Positions 6,761 through 13,804 of a stretch of DNA of 14,001 nt are shown here, piece by piece. Source of the DNA: Candidatus Dadabacteria bacterium (GTDB lineage Bacteria; J088); assembly GCA_003695505.1 (NCBI GenBank), contig RFIY01000354.1:1-14001 (forward strand), written 5' to 3'. Position 1 is the first letter of the stretch; the number at the start of each line of letters is the position of its first letter. The notes under the pieces are model-generated. The model did not search any database, was not told the DNA's origin, and saw only the letters and a list, made by a program, of their open reading frames with translations. A program made the translations under genes and the position numbers.

Positions 6761-7867
6761 TCAGCGTCCAAGCACGCGACGCAACGCCGCCACAAAAAAG
6801 GCGTTCTCGTCGTCTGTGCCGGTATTGACCCGCAAATGGTGGGGCAAGCCAAAACCCCGCATCGAGCGCACGATGACCCCTTCGTGCAACAGCGCCTCGA
6901 ACAATTCATCGGCGGGGCGCGGAACGTCGAAGAGCACGAAATTGGCCTGCGACGGGTGCACGCGCAACCCGATCTGTCCGAGTTCTGCGGTCAGCCATTC
7001 GATGGAGCGACGATTCTGCTCGACGACACGATCGAGAAATTCGGTGTCGTCCAGCGCGGCAACCGCGGCGCCCTGCCCCATGCGGTTGACATTGAACGGC
7101 TGCCGGACGCGCTGCATCATGTCGATCGCAGATGGATGCCCAACGCCCCAGCCGATGCGCAGCCCGGCAAGTCCATACGCCTTCGAAAAGGTTCGGGTCA
7201 CGAACACATTCGGGAATTCACTCAGCAGATCGAGCCCATCCGAAACCTGATCCGGATCGGCATATTCGGCATAGGCCGCATCGTAGACAACGATGCGGTT
7301 GGGCGAAATCCGCCCGAGAAACGAACGCATCTGCGCGCGTGAACACGCCGTACCGGTTGGATTGTTCGGATTGGCCACAAAGATCAGGCGGGCATCGTGC
7401 GCTTCGGCGAGGTCTGCCAGCGCATCCAGATCGTACGCCAGCCCATCCATCGGCGCAGTGATGTATCGCGCCCCCAACGCCTGCGACAACAGACCGTAGA
7501 CTGCGAAAGTGATGGCCGCCGAAACAACCGTCTCGCCTGGCCGGACAAACGTGCGCAGCGCCAGTTCGAGCAGCTCGTTCGAACCGTTGCCGGTGATGAT
7601 CTGCTCGACCGGCACGGCAATCTTCGTTGACAGCGCCTCGCGCAGCTCACGCGCCGCGCCGTCCGGATAACGGTGCATTTCGGACGCCATCTGCTGCATC
7701 CGCGTGATCGCTGCCGGCGATGGTCCGAACGGATTTTCGTTCGAAGCCAGCTTGACGATTCGTTCGAGTCCAAGCTCGCGCTGCAGATCTTCGACCGGTT
7801 TGCCGGGTTCATACGGATGCAGCTCAGCAATGCCGGAATGCACGAGTCTGGTCGCGTCAAACGTCAT
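6761..7867 (-). CDS. hisC: Histidinol-phosphate / aromatic aminotransferase
   Basis: A protein of 368 aa, a fold-type I PLP aminotransferase of the HisC family. It has KLASNENPFGPSP (residues 39-51), GNGSNELLEL, the NPNNPTGT block (167-174), Asp196 and Tyr199 in YDAAYAEYAD, and the PLP Lys229 in TRTFSKAYGLAGLRIGWG. The ATG at 7867 is chosen because AGGAG lies 6 nt upstream and the conserved N-terminus begins there. It overlaps the pheA 3' end by 11 nt. A longer reading to 7987 would run through pheA. Its place between pheA and tyrA matches the hisHb copy of the Pseudomonas-type supraoperon. It probably transaminates phenylpyruvate, hydroxyphenylpyruvate or prephenate, perhaps besides imidazole-acetol phosphate. 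No his genes are nearby. Confidence 0.93.
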   Translation of the reverse strand: MTFDATRLVHSGIAELHPYEPGKPVEDLQRELGLERIVKLASNENPFGPSPAAITRMQQMASEMHRYPDGAARELREALSTKIAVPVEQIITGNGSNELLELALRTFVRPGETVVSAAITFAVYGLLSQALGARYITAPMDGLAYDLDALADLAEAHDARLIFVANPNNPTGTACSRAQMRSFLGRISPNRIVVYDAAYAEYADPDQVSDGLDLLSEFPNVFVTRTFSKAYGLAGLRIGWGVGHPSAIDMMQRVRQPFNVNRMGQGAAVAALDDTEFLDRVVEQNRRSIEWLTAELGQIGLRVHPSQANFVLFDVPRPADELFEALLHEGVIVRSMRGFGLPHHLRVNTGTDDENAFFVAALRRVLGR

Positions 7868-8951
7868 CGCCAACTCCTGCCGCCGCCGAAAAGACGCCGA
7901 GGATGCGCGCGTGTACGCCTGACTGTTGCAGCGCCTGCAGCGCGGCGCTTTCGCGCTCACCCTGCGCGTTCCCCTGCATCTCAACAAAGAATCGGTACTC
8001 CCAGGGTCGGGAGCGCGCCGGACGACTGTCGATCTGCGTCAGATTCAGTTCGTATTCGGCAAACACCTGCAAGGCACGCGCCAGGCTGCCCGGCTCGTGC
8101 GGCAACACCAGCATCAGCGCAGTCTTGTCGCCTTGACCGGCCGGCTCTCGCCCGACGACCCAGAATCGCGTGCGATTATCGGCGCGATCCTCGACCGGTC
8201 CGGCGAGCACAGGCAGACGAGCCGCGGCAACGACCAGCGGCCCGGCTATCGCCGCCGCGCCCTGCTCGGACGCCGCGCGCTCGGCCGCGGCAGCGGTACT
8301 TTCAACCGTAACGAGCGGTACCCCGTTCAGATGCGCGCGAAGCCACTGGCGCGCCTGCCGAAGCGGCTGTGCGTGAGAATAGACGACCCGCACATCCTCG
8401 AGATTTTCCACATTCGACAACAGATACAGTTCAACCGGCACAATGACTTCACCGACAACCTGCAGCTCGTGTTCGACGACCAGATCGAACGTCGTGCCAA
8501 TGAAACCTTCGAGCGCGTTTTCGACCGGCAACACTCCGGCCTCGACTTCACCCCGCGCCACCGCCTCGGCGACATCGGCGAACTCCGCCTGCGGTGCCAG
8601 TTCCACTTCTGGCCCGAAATAGTCGAGTACCGCCTGGTGCGAAAACGTATTACAGGGGCCAAGAAAGGCGATACGCGGCGGCTGCTCAAGATTCCGACAG
8701 GCACGAATGACCTGCTGGAAAATCAGCCGCACGGCCTGATCCGACAGGGGGCCGTCGTTCAGTGCCGCCAGCGCGTCGAGTACCGACCGCTCGCGTTCTG
8801 GATCGTAAATCGGCAACCCGTGCGCCTGCTTGATGTGGCCAATCTCGAGTGCAACACGAGCGCGTTCGGCCAGCAGACGCAACAACTCGCGGTCACAGCG
8901 GTCGATGCGCTCTCGCAGAGATTGCAACTCGGAGCGGGGATCATCAGTCAT
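7857..8951 (-). CDS. pheA: Bifunctional chorismate mutase / prephenate dehydratase (P-protein)
   Basis: A protein of 364 aa with three parts: AroQ-type chorismate mutase (about 5-90, RERIDRCDRELLRLLAERA and YDPERERSVL), prephenate dehydratase (about 92-268) and an ACT regulatory domain (about 277-355, EPGSLARAL and IDSRP). It converts chorismate via prephenate to phenylpyruvate and is normally feedback-inhibited by phenylalanine through the ACT domain. Retained dehydratase motifs include SHAQ (192-195), VEST (216-219) and NRTRF (259-263). Two motifs are unusual. GPxGTFSxxA reads GPCNTFSHQA (98-107). The VNxT motif, whose Asn is implicated in E. coli PheA catalysis, reads IGTT (151-154). The ESRP of the ACT domain is DSRP. 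ATG 8951 has no clear Shine-Dalgarno but is the only sensible start, because the mutase helix begins at once. Confidence 0.95.
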   Translation of the reverse strand: MTDDPRSELQSLRERIDRCDRELLRLLAERARVALEIGHIKQAHGLPIYDPERERSVLDALAALNDGPLSDQAVRLIFQQVIRACRNLEQPPRIAFLGPCNTFSHQAVLDYFGPEVELAPQAEFADVAEAVARGEVEAGVLPVENALEGFIGTTFDLVVEHELQVVGEVIVPVELYLLSNVENLEDVRVVYSHAQPLRQARQWLRAHLNGVPLVTVESTAAAAERAASEQGAAAIAGPLVVAAARLPVLAGPVEDRADNRTRFWVVGREPAGQGDKTALMLVLPHEPGSLARALQVFAEYELNLTQIDSRPARSRPWEYRFFVEMQGNAQGERESAALQALQQSGVHARILGVFSAAAGVGDDV

Positions 8952-8975
8952 CAGATGTCACAATTCTTCATGCAG

Positions 8976-8997
8976 GGTTCGCACGACCCACCGAACC
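8976..8997 (-). other. Small hairpin in the pheA leader
   Basis: GGTTCG pairs with CGAACC around a 10-nt loop, in the 75-bp gap upstream of pheA. No T run follows and no Phe-rich leader peptide is present, so this does not look like a classical phe attenuator. It may be incidental. Confidence 0.3.
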
Positions 8998-9025
8998 GGT
9001 CCTGCCCGGAGGCGGGTCTCTGGCT

Positions 9026-9052
9026 ATTATACCCGCGCGCGCCGCCAGCCAA
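9026..9052 (-). promoter_or_regulatory. Candidate promoter of the pheA operon
   Basis: On the minus strand, TTGGCT (9052-9047) and a perfect TATAAT (9031-9026) are separated by 15 nt, slightly short of the optimum. Predicted transcription would start near 9019 and give a leader of about 70 nt before pheA. The -10 box overlaps the stop codon (GTATAAT) of the metalloprotease gene upstream, so operon and protease share almost no intergenic DNA. Confidence 0.5.
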
Positions 9053-10178
9053 GCAGAACCAGCAACGCAGCCGCCCACCAGACTGCACCATCTGGCGCAG
9101 CGGTCCCCGCGGCACAACCGCCTGACGGCGGTTGTTGCACCAGATCGGGCGGCCTCCAGCGTAACGTCATCGTGACCCGTGGCTGATCCGGTATAAAACG
9201 CCACTCGACGGTCAGTGCCCCACCCTCGACCGTTAGCGGCACCTCGCCGAGCCGCGCTTCATCCGGCCCAATCAGCACCTCGTACAACCGTTCGAACGTC
9301 CCGTCACGTCCGTACCAGTCGATTTCAAACATCCAGCCCTCGTCGTCCACCACCCCGGGCAGTGGTTGCAACCCGAACCAGACGCCGCCACTCGCAAATG
9401 GGACGCGAAGCACGTCTTCCGGGTAGATCGTCCGGCGCTCGGGCCGCGACTCGGTCGGCTGCACATCACGGACTTCGGCCCAGCCCCGCCGGACACGCAG
9501 CACAGGATCCAGCGGCGCGACCGGGTCGGCGATCCAGCCCATCAATGTCAGGGCGCGCTCGTTCCGGTCACTGTGCGGGTCATACCAGTCCGGGAAACCA
9601 AGAAAATGGCCGATTTCATGGAGCGCCGCCTGTGGCCCCGTCGCGACAAGCAGATCATAGCCCAGCGCACCCGTTTCGGCGATCAGCCAGCGACCCGGCA
9701 AGTAAAAGCCTGCGCCGGACACCGCACCCGGCGCGGCAATCAGCAGATATGCATCGGGCGGATCGGTGCTGCGCCGATAACGCACGTCGAGCTGGACGAT
9801 CCACGGGCGCAGTGCCGCCGGGTCAAATGGATCAAGACGGCAATCCGCACAACGCCGCCACTCGACCGGCTCAGCGGTGCGAAAGCGCAGATCGCTGCGC
9901 CCGCCCGAGGTGCGATCCCAGAAACGCTGCGCGTAGTCGGCAAATCCCCAGGCCCACGAAGGCGCGGGCTCAACGTCTCCATCAACGATCGCCGTGACCG
10001 GTACGACCTCTACGACGCGGCCGCGCGTCAGGCCGGGCCCGAATGCAGCCTGCTGCGCCGCGCTCAACGACGGCAGCACAACCGCAAGCAGCCCGCATGC
10101 AACCGCCTGCAGTAAAAGAGGTTTTACCGCACCCGCGGCGCACCCTGCCCGAAATGGCTGTTTTGACAGAATCCCCAT
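9027..10178 (-). CDS. Exported zincin metalloprotease with C-terminal Cys-TM-Arg tail
   Basis: A protein of 383 aa from ATG 10178. A signal peptide covers about residues 1-40, with a hydrophobic core near 20-38 and SLSA-AQQ as cleavage site. The centre has HEIGHFLGFPDWYD (H187, E188, H191, D197), the HExxHxxGxxD zinc site of M6-like metalloproteases. The LMGW at 212-215 could serve as the Met-turn. CADC (110-113) could form a disulfide. The C-terminal third is beta-rich. The last 33 residues read GGC (Cys355), a short spacer, a hydrophobic segment (about 366-378) and RRARV, which resembles tripartite CTERM sorting tails that lead to surface anchoring. It probably acts outside the inner membrane; the substrate is unknown. 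A TTG start at 10199 is possible but would put residues before the signal peptide. Family assignment rests on the zinc motif. Confidence 0.72.
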   Translation of the reverse strand: MGILSKQPFRAGCAAGAVKPLLLQAVACGLLAVVLPSLSAAQQAAFGPGLTRGRVVEVVPVTAIVDGDVEPAPSWAWGFADYAQRFWDRTSGGRSDLRFRTAEPVEWRRCADCRLDPFDPAALRPWIVQLDVRYRRSTDPPDAYLLIAAPGAVSGAGFYLPGRWLIAETGALGYDLLVATGPQAALHEIGHFLGFPDWYDPHSDRNERALTLMGWIADPVAPLDPVLRVRRGWAEVRDVQPTESRPERRTIYPEDVLRVPFASGGVWFGLQPLPGVVDDEGWMFEIDWYGRDGTFERLYEVLIGPDEARLGEVPLTVEGGALTVEWRFIPDQPRVTMTLRWRPPDLVQQPPSGGCAAGTAAPDGAVWWAAALLVLLGWRRARV

Positions 10179-10192
10179 GGATTCATTATCAT
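10163..10192 (+). promoter_or_regulatory. Sigma70-type promoter of the phasin-like/ParA cassette
   Basis: A perfect -35 TTGACA (10163-10168) is followed by an 18-nt spacer and a -10 TATCAT (10187-10192). Transcription would start near 10199, about 44 nt before the first ATG. The -35 box lies inside the first codons of the divergent metalloprotease gene, so the two transcription units are likely to interfere. Confidence 0.7.
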
Positions 10193-10242
10193 AAGGCAAC
10201 GATCCCCCCTACGGCGAGCGTGAACATGAAGGAGCTTCGATC

Positions 10243-10866
10243 ATGGCCGCAAGCAATTCTCTGTTGGACCGGCTGATGGCGCTGGGCGAAGATCGCCTCG
10301 AAGACGCCCTCGAAGAACTCGCGAACAACCCGCTTGTCGGCAGTCTTGCTGAACAAATGATTGACCGCGCACGCCAGGCGCGCGAGCGCGCCGAGGATCG
10401 GATGCAGGAGCTGTTTCGTTCGCTGCAACTTCCTCCCCGTGAAGAGCTCGACAAGGTTGCAGACCGCGTGGAAGCGGCTGAACAGCGCATCGCAGGCCTT
10501 CTGGAGCGTGCAGACGCACTTCTGAAAGCCGCGCAGGAGAAAGCCGAAGCCGCGAAGGCCGCTGCAGCAAAACCGAAAACACCGGCAAAGAAATCGACCG
10601 CAAAGAAGGCTCCTGCGAAAAAGACCGCCGCGAAGAAGGCCACGGCAAAGAAAGCAGCGAGTGCGGGCAAGAAGTCGGCGACAAAGCAGGCGGCCAGCAA
10701 ATCCGGCGCAAAAAAGGCCGCGACGGGCGCCAAAAAGAAGGCGTCGGGCACTGCTGCAAAGAATGCCACGGCGAAGAAATCCACCGCCAAAAAAACAACA
10801 ACGGCAAAAAAATCGACCGCCCGCAAGACGACCAGCAGCAGCGCTGCAAAAAAGAAAAGCTCCTGA
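10243..10866 (+). CDS. Phasin-like helical protein with histone H1-like Lys/Ala tail
   Basis: A protein of 207 aa with two parts. Residues 1-104 are helical and amphipathic with acidic and Arg residues (NSLLDRLMALGEDRLEDALE, then LQLPPREELDKVADRVEAAE), ending in a likely coiled coil. Residues 105-207 are a low-complexity tail of repeated AKK(S/T/A) units with 33 Lys and no acidic residue. This layout resembles PhaF/AlgP-type proteins of Pseudomonas, where an N-terminal phasin segment coats polyester granules and an H1-like tail binds DNA. DNA binding by the tail is very likely; granule or lipid association is inference. AAGGAG lies 8 nt before ATG 10243 and a strong promoter lies just upstream, so expression is probably high. 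It heads the plus-strand cassette, 23 nt before the epimerase. No PHA synthase is visible in the window. Confidence 0.7.
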   Translation: MAASNSLLDRLMALGEDRLEDALEELANNPLVGSLAEQMIDRARQARERAEDRMQELFRSLQLPPREELDKVADRVEAAEQRIAGLLERADALLKAAQEKAEAAKAAAAKPKTPAKKSTAKKAPAKKTAAKKATAKKAASAGKKSATKQAASKSGAKKAATGAKKKASGTAAKNATAKKSTAKKTTTAKKSTARKTTSSSAAKKKSS

Positions 10867-10874
10867 GCTCCTGA
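10859..10874 (+). repeat. Tandem 8-bp duplication at the phasin-like stop codon
   Basis: GCTCCTGA occurs twice head to tail (10859-10866 and 10867-10874), covering the TGA stop. It is probably a slippage duplication. The second copy plus GG provides a GAGG 13 nt before the next ATG, which may be the weak ribosome site of the epimerase gene. Confidence 0.6.
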
Positions 10875-10889
10875 GGCGCCCGAACGCCA

Positions 10890-11867
10890 ATGGCACGCAA
10901 GAACGAAAGCATCGCCGTCACCGGACTCAATACATTCGTTGGACGCGAAGTCGTCAAGCGGCTGACGCGCGATGGCCGGCGGGTGGTTGGAATCGACCTC
11001 GATCGTCCACGCGACCTGCCGCAGTCGGTACAGTTTTACAAGGTGGATCTGACCCTGCCGACTTCCGATGCGATTCTCGCCGACATCTTCCGGCGCGAAA
11101 AGGTCGGCCGCCTGATTCATCTGTCGTTTCTGAGTCGCCCCAGCCGCAACGTGTCCTGGCAGCATGAGCTGCAGGTGATCGGCACGTTGCACCTGCTGCA
11201 CGCCTGCGCGGCGGAAAATGTCAAACAAATCGTCGTCAAGTCGCGCACGATGGTCTACGGCGCGCACCCGCTCAACCCGAATTATCTGACCGAGGACGCA
11301 CCGCTACGTGGCGTTGACGGCTACCGCTGGGTCGGAGATCTGGTCGAAGTCGAACAGATTCTGCAGCGCTACCGCAGTCGGCACCTCGATGCGAACGTCA
11401 TTTCACTGCGATTCGCGCCAATCCTGGGTCCGACGGTGCGCAACGTCTTTACGCTTCTGTTCGGCCAGCCGGCGGTCATGACGCTGTTCGGATACGATCC
11501 ACTCTGGCAGCTTGTCCATGAAGAAGACGCGATCGCGGCGGTACTGCGCGCGGCCGACGCTGACGCGAACGGCGCGTTCAATATCGTTGGACGGCACGTC
11601 CTGCCGCTATCCAGCCTGATTTACCTGGCTGGACGCGTCAATCTGCCGGTACCGCACCCGCTTGCATATGGTCTGGTGCGCACCGCCTGGCTCGCTGGTG
11701 CATCACCCGTGCCGGCCGAGCACCTGGACTATGCACGCTTTCTCTGGGTCGCCGACGGCGCACGCGCTGAAGCGGCGCTTGGCTTTGTCCCAACCTATTC
11801 GACACGCGAAACCATGGAGCAGTTTGCTGGCGTTCAGCGGCTGCGCGACGCCCATCTCGCCGCCTGA
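10890..11867 (+). CDS. Atypical extended-SDR NAD-dependent epimerase/dehydratase-like protein
   Basis: A protein of 325 aa with a Rossmann fold of the extended SDR type. Asp36 and Asp38 in VVGIDLDRP suggest NAD(H) rather than NADP(H). Other family features are LIHLSF (75-80), VVKSRTMVYGAHP (115-127) and the C-terminal LRFAPILGP. Two hallmarks are degenerate. The TGxxGxxG loop reads TGLNTFVG (11-18), with Thr for the middle Gly. The active-site YxxxK position reads YRWVG (145-149), without Lys. Overall wording, including VKS-MVYG and GYDPLWQLVHEEDA, resembles mycobacterial Rv0501-like proteins, which also sit beside an acyltransferase. It may bind a nucleotide-linked ligand without classical epimerase chemistry. 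The substrate is unknown. It lies 50 nt before parA, on the same strand and likely in the same transcript. Confidence 0.85.
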   Translation: MARKNESIAVTGLNTFVGREVVKRLTRDGRRVVGIDLDRPRDLPQSVQFYKVDLTLPTSDAILADIFRREKVGRLIHLSFLSRPSRNVSWQHELQVIGTLHLLHACAAENVKQIVVKSRTMVYGAHPLNPNYLTEDAPLRGVDGYRWVGDLVEVEQILQRYRSRHLDANVISLRFAPILGPTVRNVFTLLFGQPAVMTLFGYDPLWQLVHEEDAIAAVLRAADADANGAFNIVGRHVLPLSSLIYLAGRVNLPVPHPLAYGLVRTAWLAGASPVPAEHLDYARFLWVADGARAEAALGFVPTYSTRETMEQFAGVQRLRDAHLAA

Positions 11868-11879
11868 CGGCTGGAGCCG
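11868..11879 (+). other. Small hairpin after the epimerase stop
   Basis: CGGC-TGGA-GCCG directly follows the epimerase stop codon, in the 50-nt gap before the ParA gene. No T run follows, so termination is unlikely; it may be a processing or stability element, or chance. Confidence 0.3.
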
Positions 11880-11917
11880 CTCACGGGCGAAGGGCACGAT
11901 ACGAGAGGGATCCGAGG

Positions 11918-12685
11918 GTGGTACGTACTGCATTCATCAATGAAAAAGGCGGCACCGGCAAGACCACGCTGGCCGTCCACACCGCAGCCTGGATTGCCGA
12001 GAATCTGGGCAAGAAGGTGCTGCTGGTCGACATGGATCCACAGGGTCAGGTCGGCAAGACGCTTGGTTTTCCCGCACGCGACGAGCGGCATCCGGCTTCG
12101 ACACTGTTGCAGGACAAGGAAGCTCGCCCCGGAGATCTCGCCGAGCCGACCGCCATCGACAACCTCGATGTCATCCGCTCCGACAAAACGCTCGCATCCG
12201 TCGCCGAAAAAATCGCTCGCCGCAAGGATGCGCACCGCATTCTCGACGAGAAGTTTCAGCGTTACCGCAAGCACGATGTGGTCATTTTCGACAGCCCACC
12301 GAGCCTGGGCATCCTGACGCAGAACATCCTCTGGGCCAGCCAGAATGTCGTATTGCCGGTCGCCTGTACCTATCTGGCGCTGGATGGATGCGCCGAGCTG
12401 ATCCAGACCATCGACCAGGTTCAGGAAGAATCCGGACGCAAGACTCCGGCGGTTTGCGCGATCGTGCCAACGTTCCGGCGGCGTACCCGCCTTGCCAATG
12501 AAATTCTGGAGCGTCTGGACGAGTATTTTCCCGACTGGCTGACCGATTCGATCGGTTTCTATGTCGCCGTCGACGAAGCGCAAAGTCACGGCAAGACGAT
12601 CTGGCAATACCGCAAACGATCAACGGCCGCTCAGGTCTTCAATGACGTCTGCGCTCAGATCGCGGCGCGAATGGGGGTCAAATGA
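11918..12685 (+). CDS. Orphan ParA/MinD-superfamily ATPase
   Basis: A protein of 255 aa with the deviant Walker A motif NEKGGTGKTT (residues 8-17, signature Lys10 and Lys15). Walker A' is VDMDPQGQ (37-44) and Walker B is VVIFDSPPSLG (121-131). These are hallmarks of ParA-type ATPases, which dimerise on ATP, bind DNA nonspecifically and position plasmids, chromosomes or protein and lipid cargo. Basic residues in FRRRTRL (186-192) and the C-terminal YRKRSTAAQVF (231-241) fit the DNA-contact and terminal regions. No N-terminal helix-turn-helix is present, and no ParB gene or parS-like repeats are nearby, so plasmid or chromosome segregation is unlikely. The start is GTG 11918 with GAGAGG 9 nt upstream. 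The stop overlaps the acyltransferase start (ATGA), which ties it to lipid metabolism. Confidence 0.93.
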   Translation: MVRTAFINEKGGTGKTTLAVHTAAWIAENLGKKVLLVDMDPQGQVGKTLGFPARDERHPASTLLQDKEARPGDLAEPTAIDNLDVIRSDKTLASVAEKIARRKDAHRILDEKFQRYRKHDVVIFDSPPSLGILTQNILWASQNVVLPVACTYLALDGCAELIQTIDQVQEESGRKTPAVCAIVPTFRRRTRLANEILERLDEYFPDWLTDSIGFYVAVDEAQSHGKTIWQYRKRSTAAQVFNDVCAQIAARMGVK

Positions 12686-13749
12686 ACAAAGCGGTCGACA
12701 CCCTCGACCGCCTGGCGGCCCTCGAACAGGAACTGTTCCGCACCTATGCCCGCCTCGGCATCCGGCGCACCCCGCTGCCGCCTGTAGATAAAACCGATCC
12801 GGAAAGCGTCGCCCTGCACGTCGAGTGGATCGAGAAAGAACTGGCAGCACTGGAGCGCCTGCTGGAACGACGTGTGCGCCAGAACCGGCCACGCTCTCTC
12901 GGCGAGCGTTTGCGCAGTCTGAATCCATCGCGGCTGACCGGACGCGCCGCACTGCTTGGTCTGACCGAACCGGCCGCGAGCGTCGATCCATTCGGTCGTG
13001 ACGATCGCATCTATGAACAGCTCCGACCGTGGATCCAGCAGTTGTTCGAAGAATACTGGCGTGTCGAGGTCGAAGGTCTGCCGAACCTGCCCTCGGACGG
13101 TGCCGCACTGATGGTCGCCAACCATGGCGGCCTGTTGCCGTTCGACGCGCTGATGATCCGCTACGCGGTGCAGGAGCTGCATCCAGCCGGCCGGATCCCA
13201 CGCTTTCTGCTCGAAGACTGGTTCATGCGCATGCCGGCGCTGAACATCCTGTTGCAACGCCTCGGCGCCGTGCGCGGGTCCCGGGACAACGCGCGCAAGC
13301 TGCTCGAGAAGGGGGACGTCGTCGGGCTGTTTCCCGAAGGCGCCAAGGGCGTCACCAAACCGTGGCGCGATCGCTATCGCGTGCAGCGCTTCGGTCGTGG
13401 CGGTGCGATCCGGCTTGCGCTCGAAGCGGGCGTACCGATCATCCCGGTTGCCGTGGTCGGCAACGAAGAGACCTACCCGCTGCTCGGCAAGGCTCCGCTG
13501 CCGCGTAACAGCGACTTCAACTTTTTCCCGATCACGCCGCTGTTCCCGTGGCTCGGCCCCGCGGGTCTGATGCCGCTGCCGTCAAAGTGGATGATCCGCT
13601 TCGGCGAGCCGATCGAGATGGGCGACTTTCCAGAGTCGGCAGCCGACGACGACATCCTCGTCAACACCCTCAACGAAGAACTGCGTGGCCGGATCCAGGA
13701 AATGGTCAATCAGCTCCTGCAACGCCGCCGCAGCCCCTGGCTGGGGTAG
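12682..13749 (+). CDS. MGAT-like lysophospholipid/glycerolipid acyltransferase with N-terminal extension
   Basis: A protein of 355 aa. Residues about 128-345 form a PlsC-superfamily acyltransferase domain: NHGGLLPFDALM (147-158), where H148 and D155 are spaced HX6D as in the MGAT-like branch rather than HX4D, FPEGAKG (217-223), and VPIIPVAVVGNEE (251-263). It probably moves an acyl chain to a lysophospholipid, glycerolipid or other alcohol at the inner membrane. The first roughly 125 residues are a charged helical extension (coiled-coil-like at 44-66) with no transmembrane segment, a plausible docking region for ParA. The ATG overlaps the parA stop by 4 nt. The sequence resembles mycobacterial Rv0502-like proteins, which also neighbour an SDR epimerase. 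The exact acceptor and acyl donor are unknown. Confidence 0.88.
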   Translation: MNKAVDTLDRLAALEQELFRTYARLGIRRTPLPPVDKTDPESVALHVEWIEKELAALERLLERRVRQNRPRSLGERLRSLNPSRLTGRAALLGLTEPAASVDPFGRDDRIYEQLRPWIQQLFEEYWRVEVEGLPNLPSDGAALMVANHGGLLPFDALMIRYAVQELHPAGRIPRFLLEDWFMRMPALNILLQRLGAVRGSRDNARKLLEKGDVVGLFPEGAKGVTKPWRDRYRVQRFGRGGAIRLALEAGVPIIPVAVVGNEETYPLLGKAPLPRNSDFNFFPITPLFPWLGPAGLMPLPSKWMIRFGEPIEMGDFPESAADDDILVNTLNEELRGRIQEMVNQLLQRRRSPWLG

Positions 13750-13804
13750 CCCTGGTTCCGCCGCCGTTCCGGCGAATCCGAACCGCGCCTGCCTGCGCAA
13801 CTCA

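Noticed and set aside
8952-8972. Tiny frame MKNCDI just before pheA, its stop overlapping the pheA ATG (TGATG), as a possible phe leader peptide
   Set aside because: It has no Phe codons, no Shine-Dalgarno and no terminator hairpin with a T run, so classical phe attenuation is not supported.
7926-9125. 399-codon open frame on the plus strand opposite pheA
   Set aside because: Antisense shadow of a certain gene in high-GC DNA; no domain, and it crosses the pheA promoter region and the protease 3' end.
10561-10860. Lys/Ala-rich nucleotide repeats as a possible satellite or CRISPR-like array
   Set aside because: The repeats are irregular, stay in frame and are fully explained by the low-complexity AKK tail of the coding sequence.
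11918-12685. ParA as sign of an integrated plasmid or chromosome partition locus
   Set aside because: No ParB, replication gene, parS-like repeats or mobility genes are nearby, and the gene is coupled to an acyltransferase.
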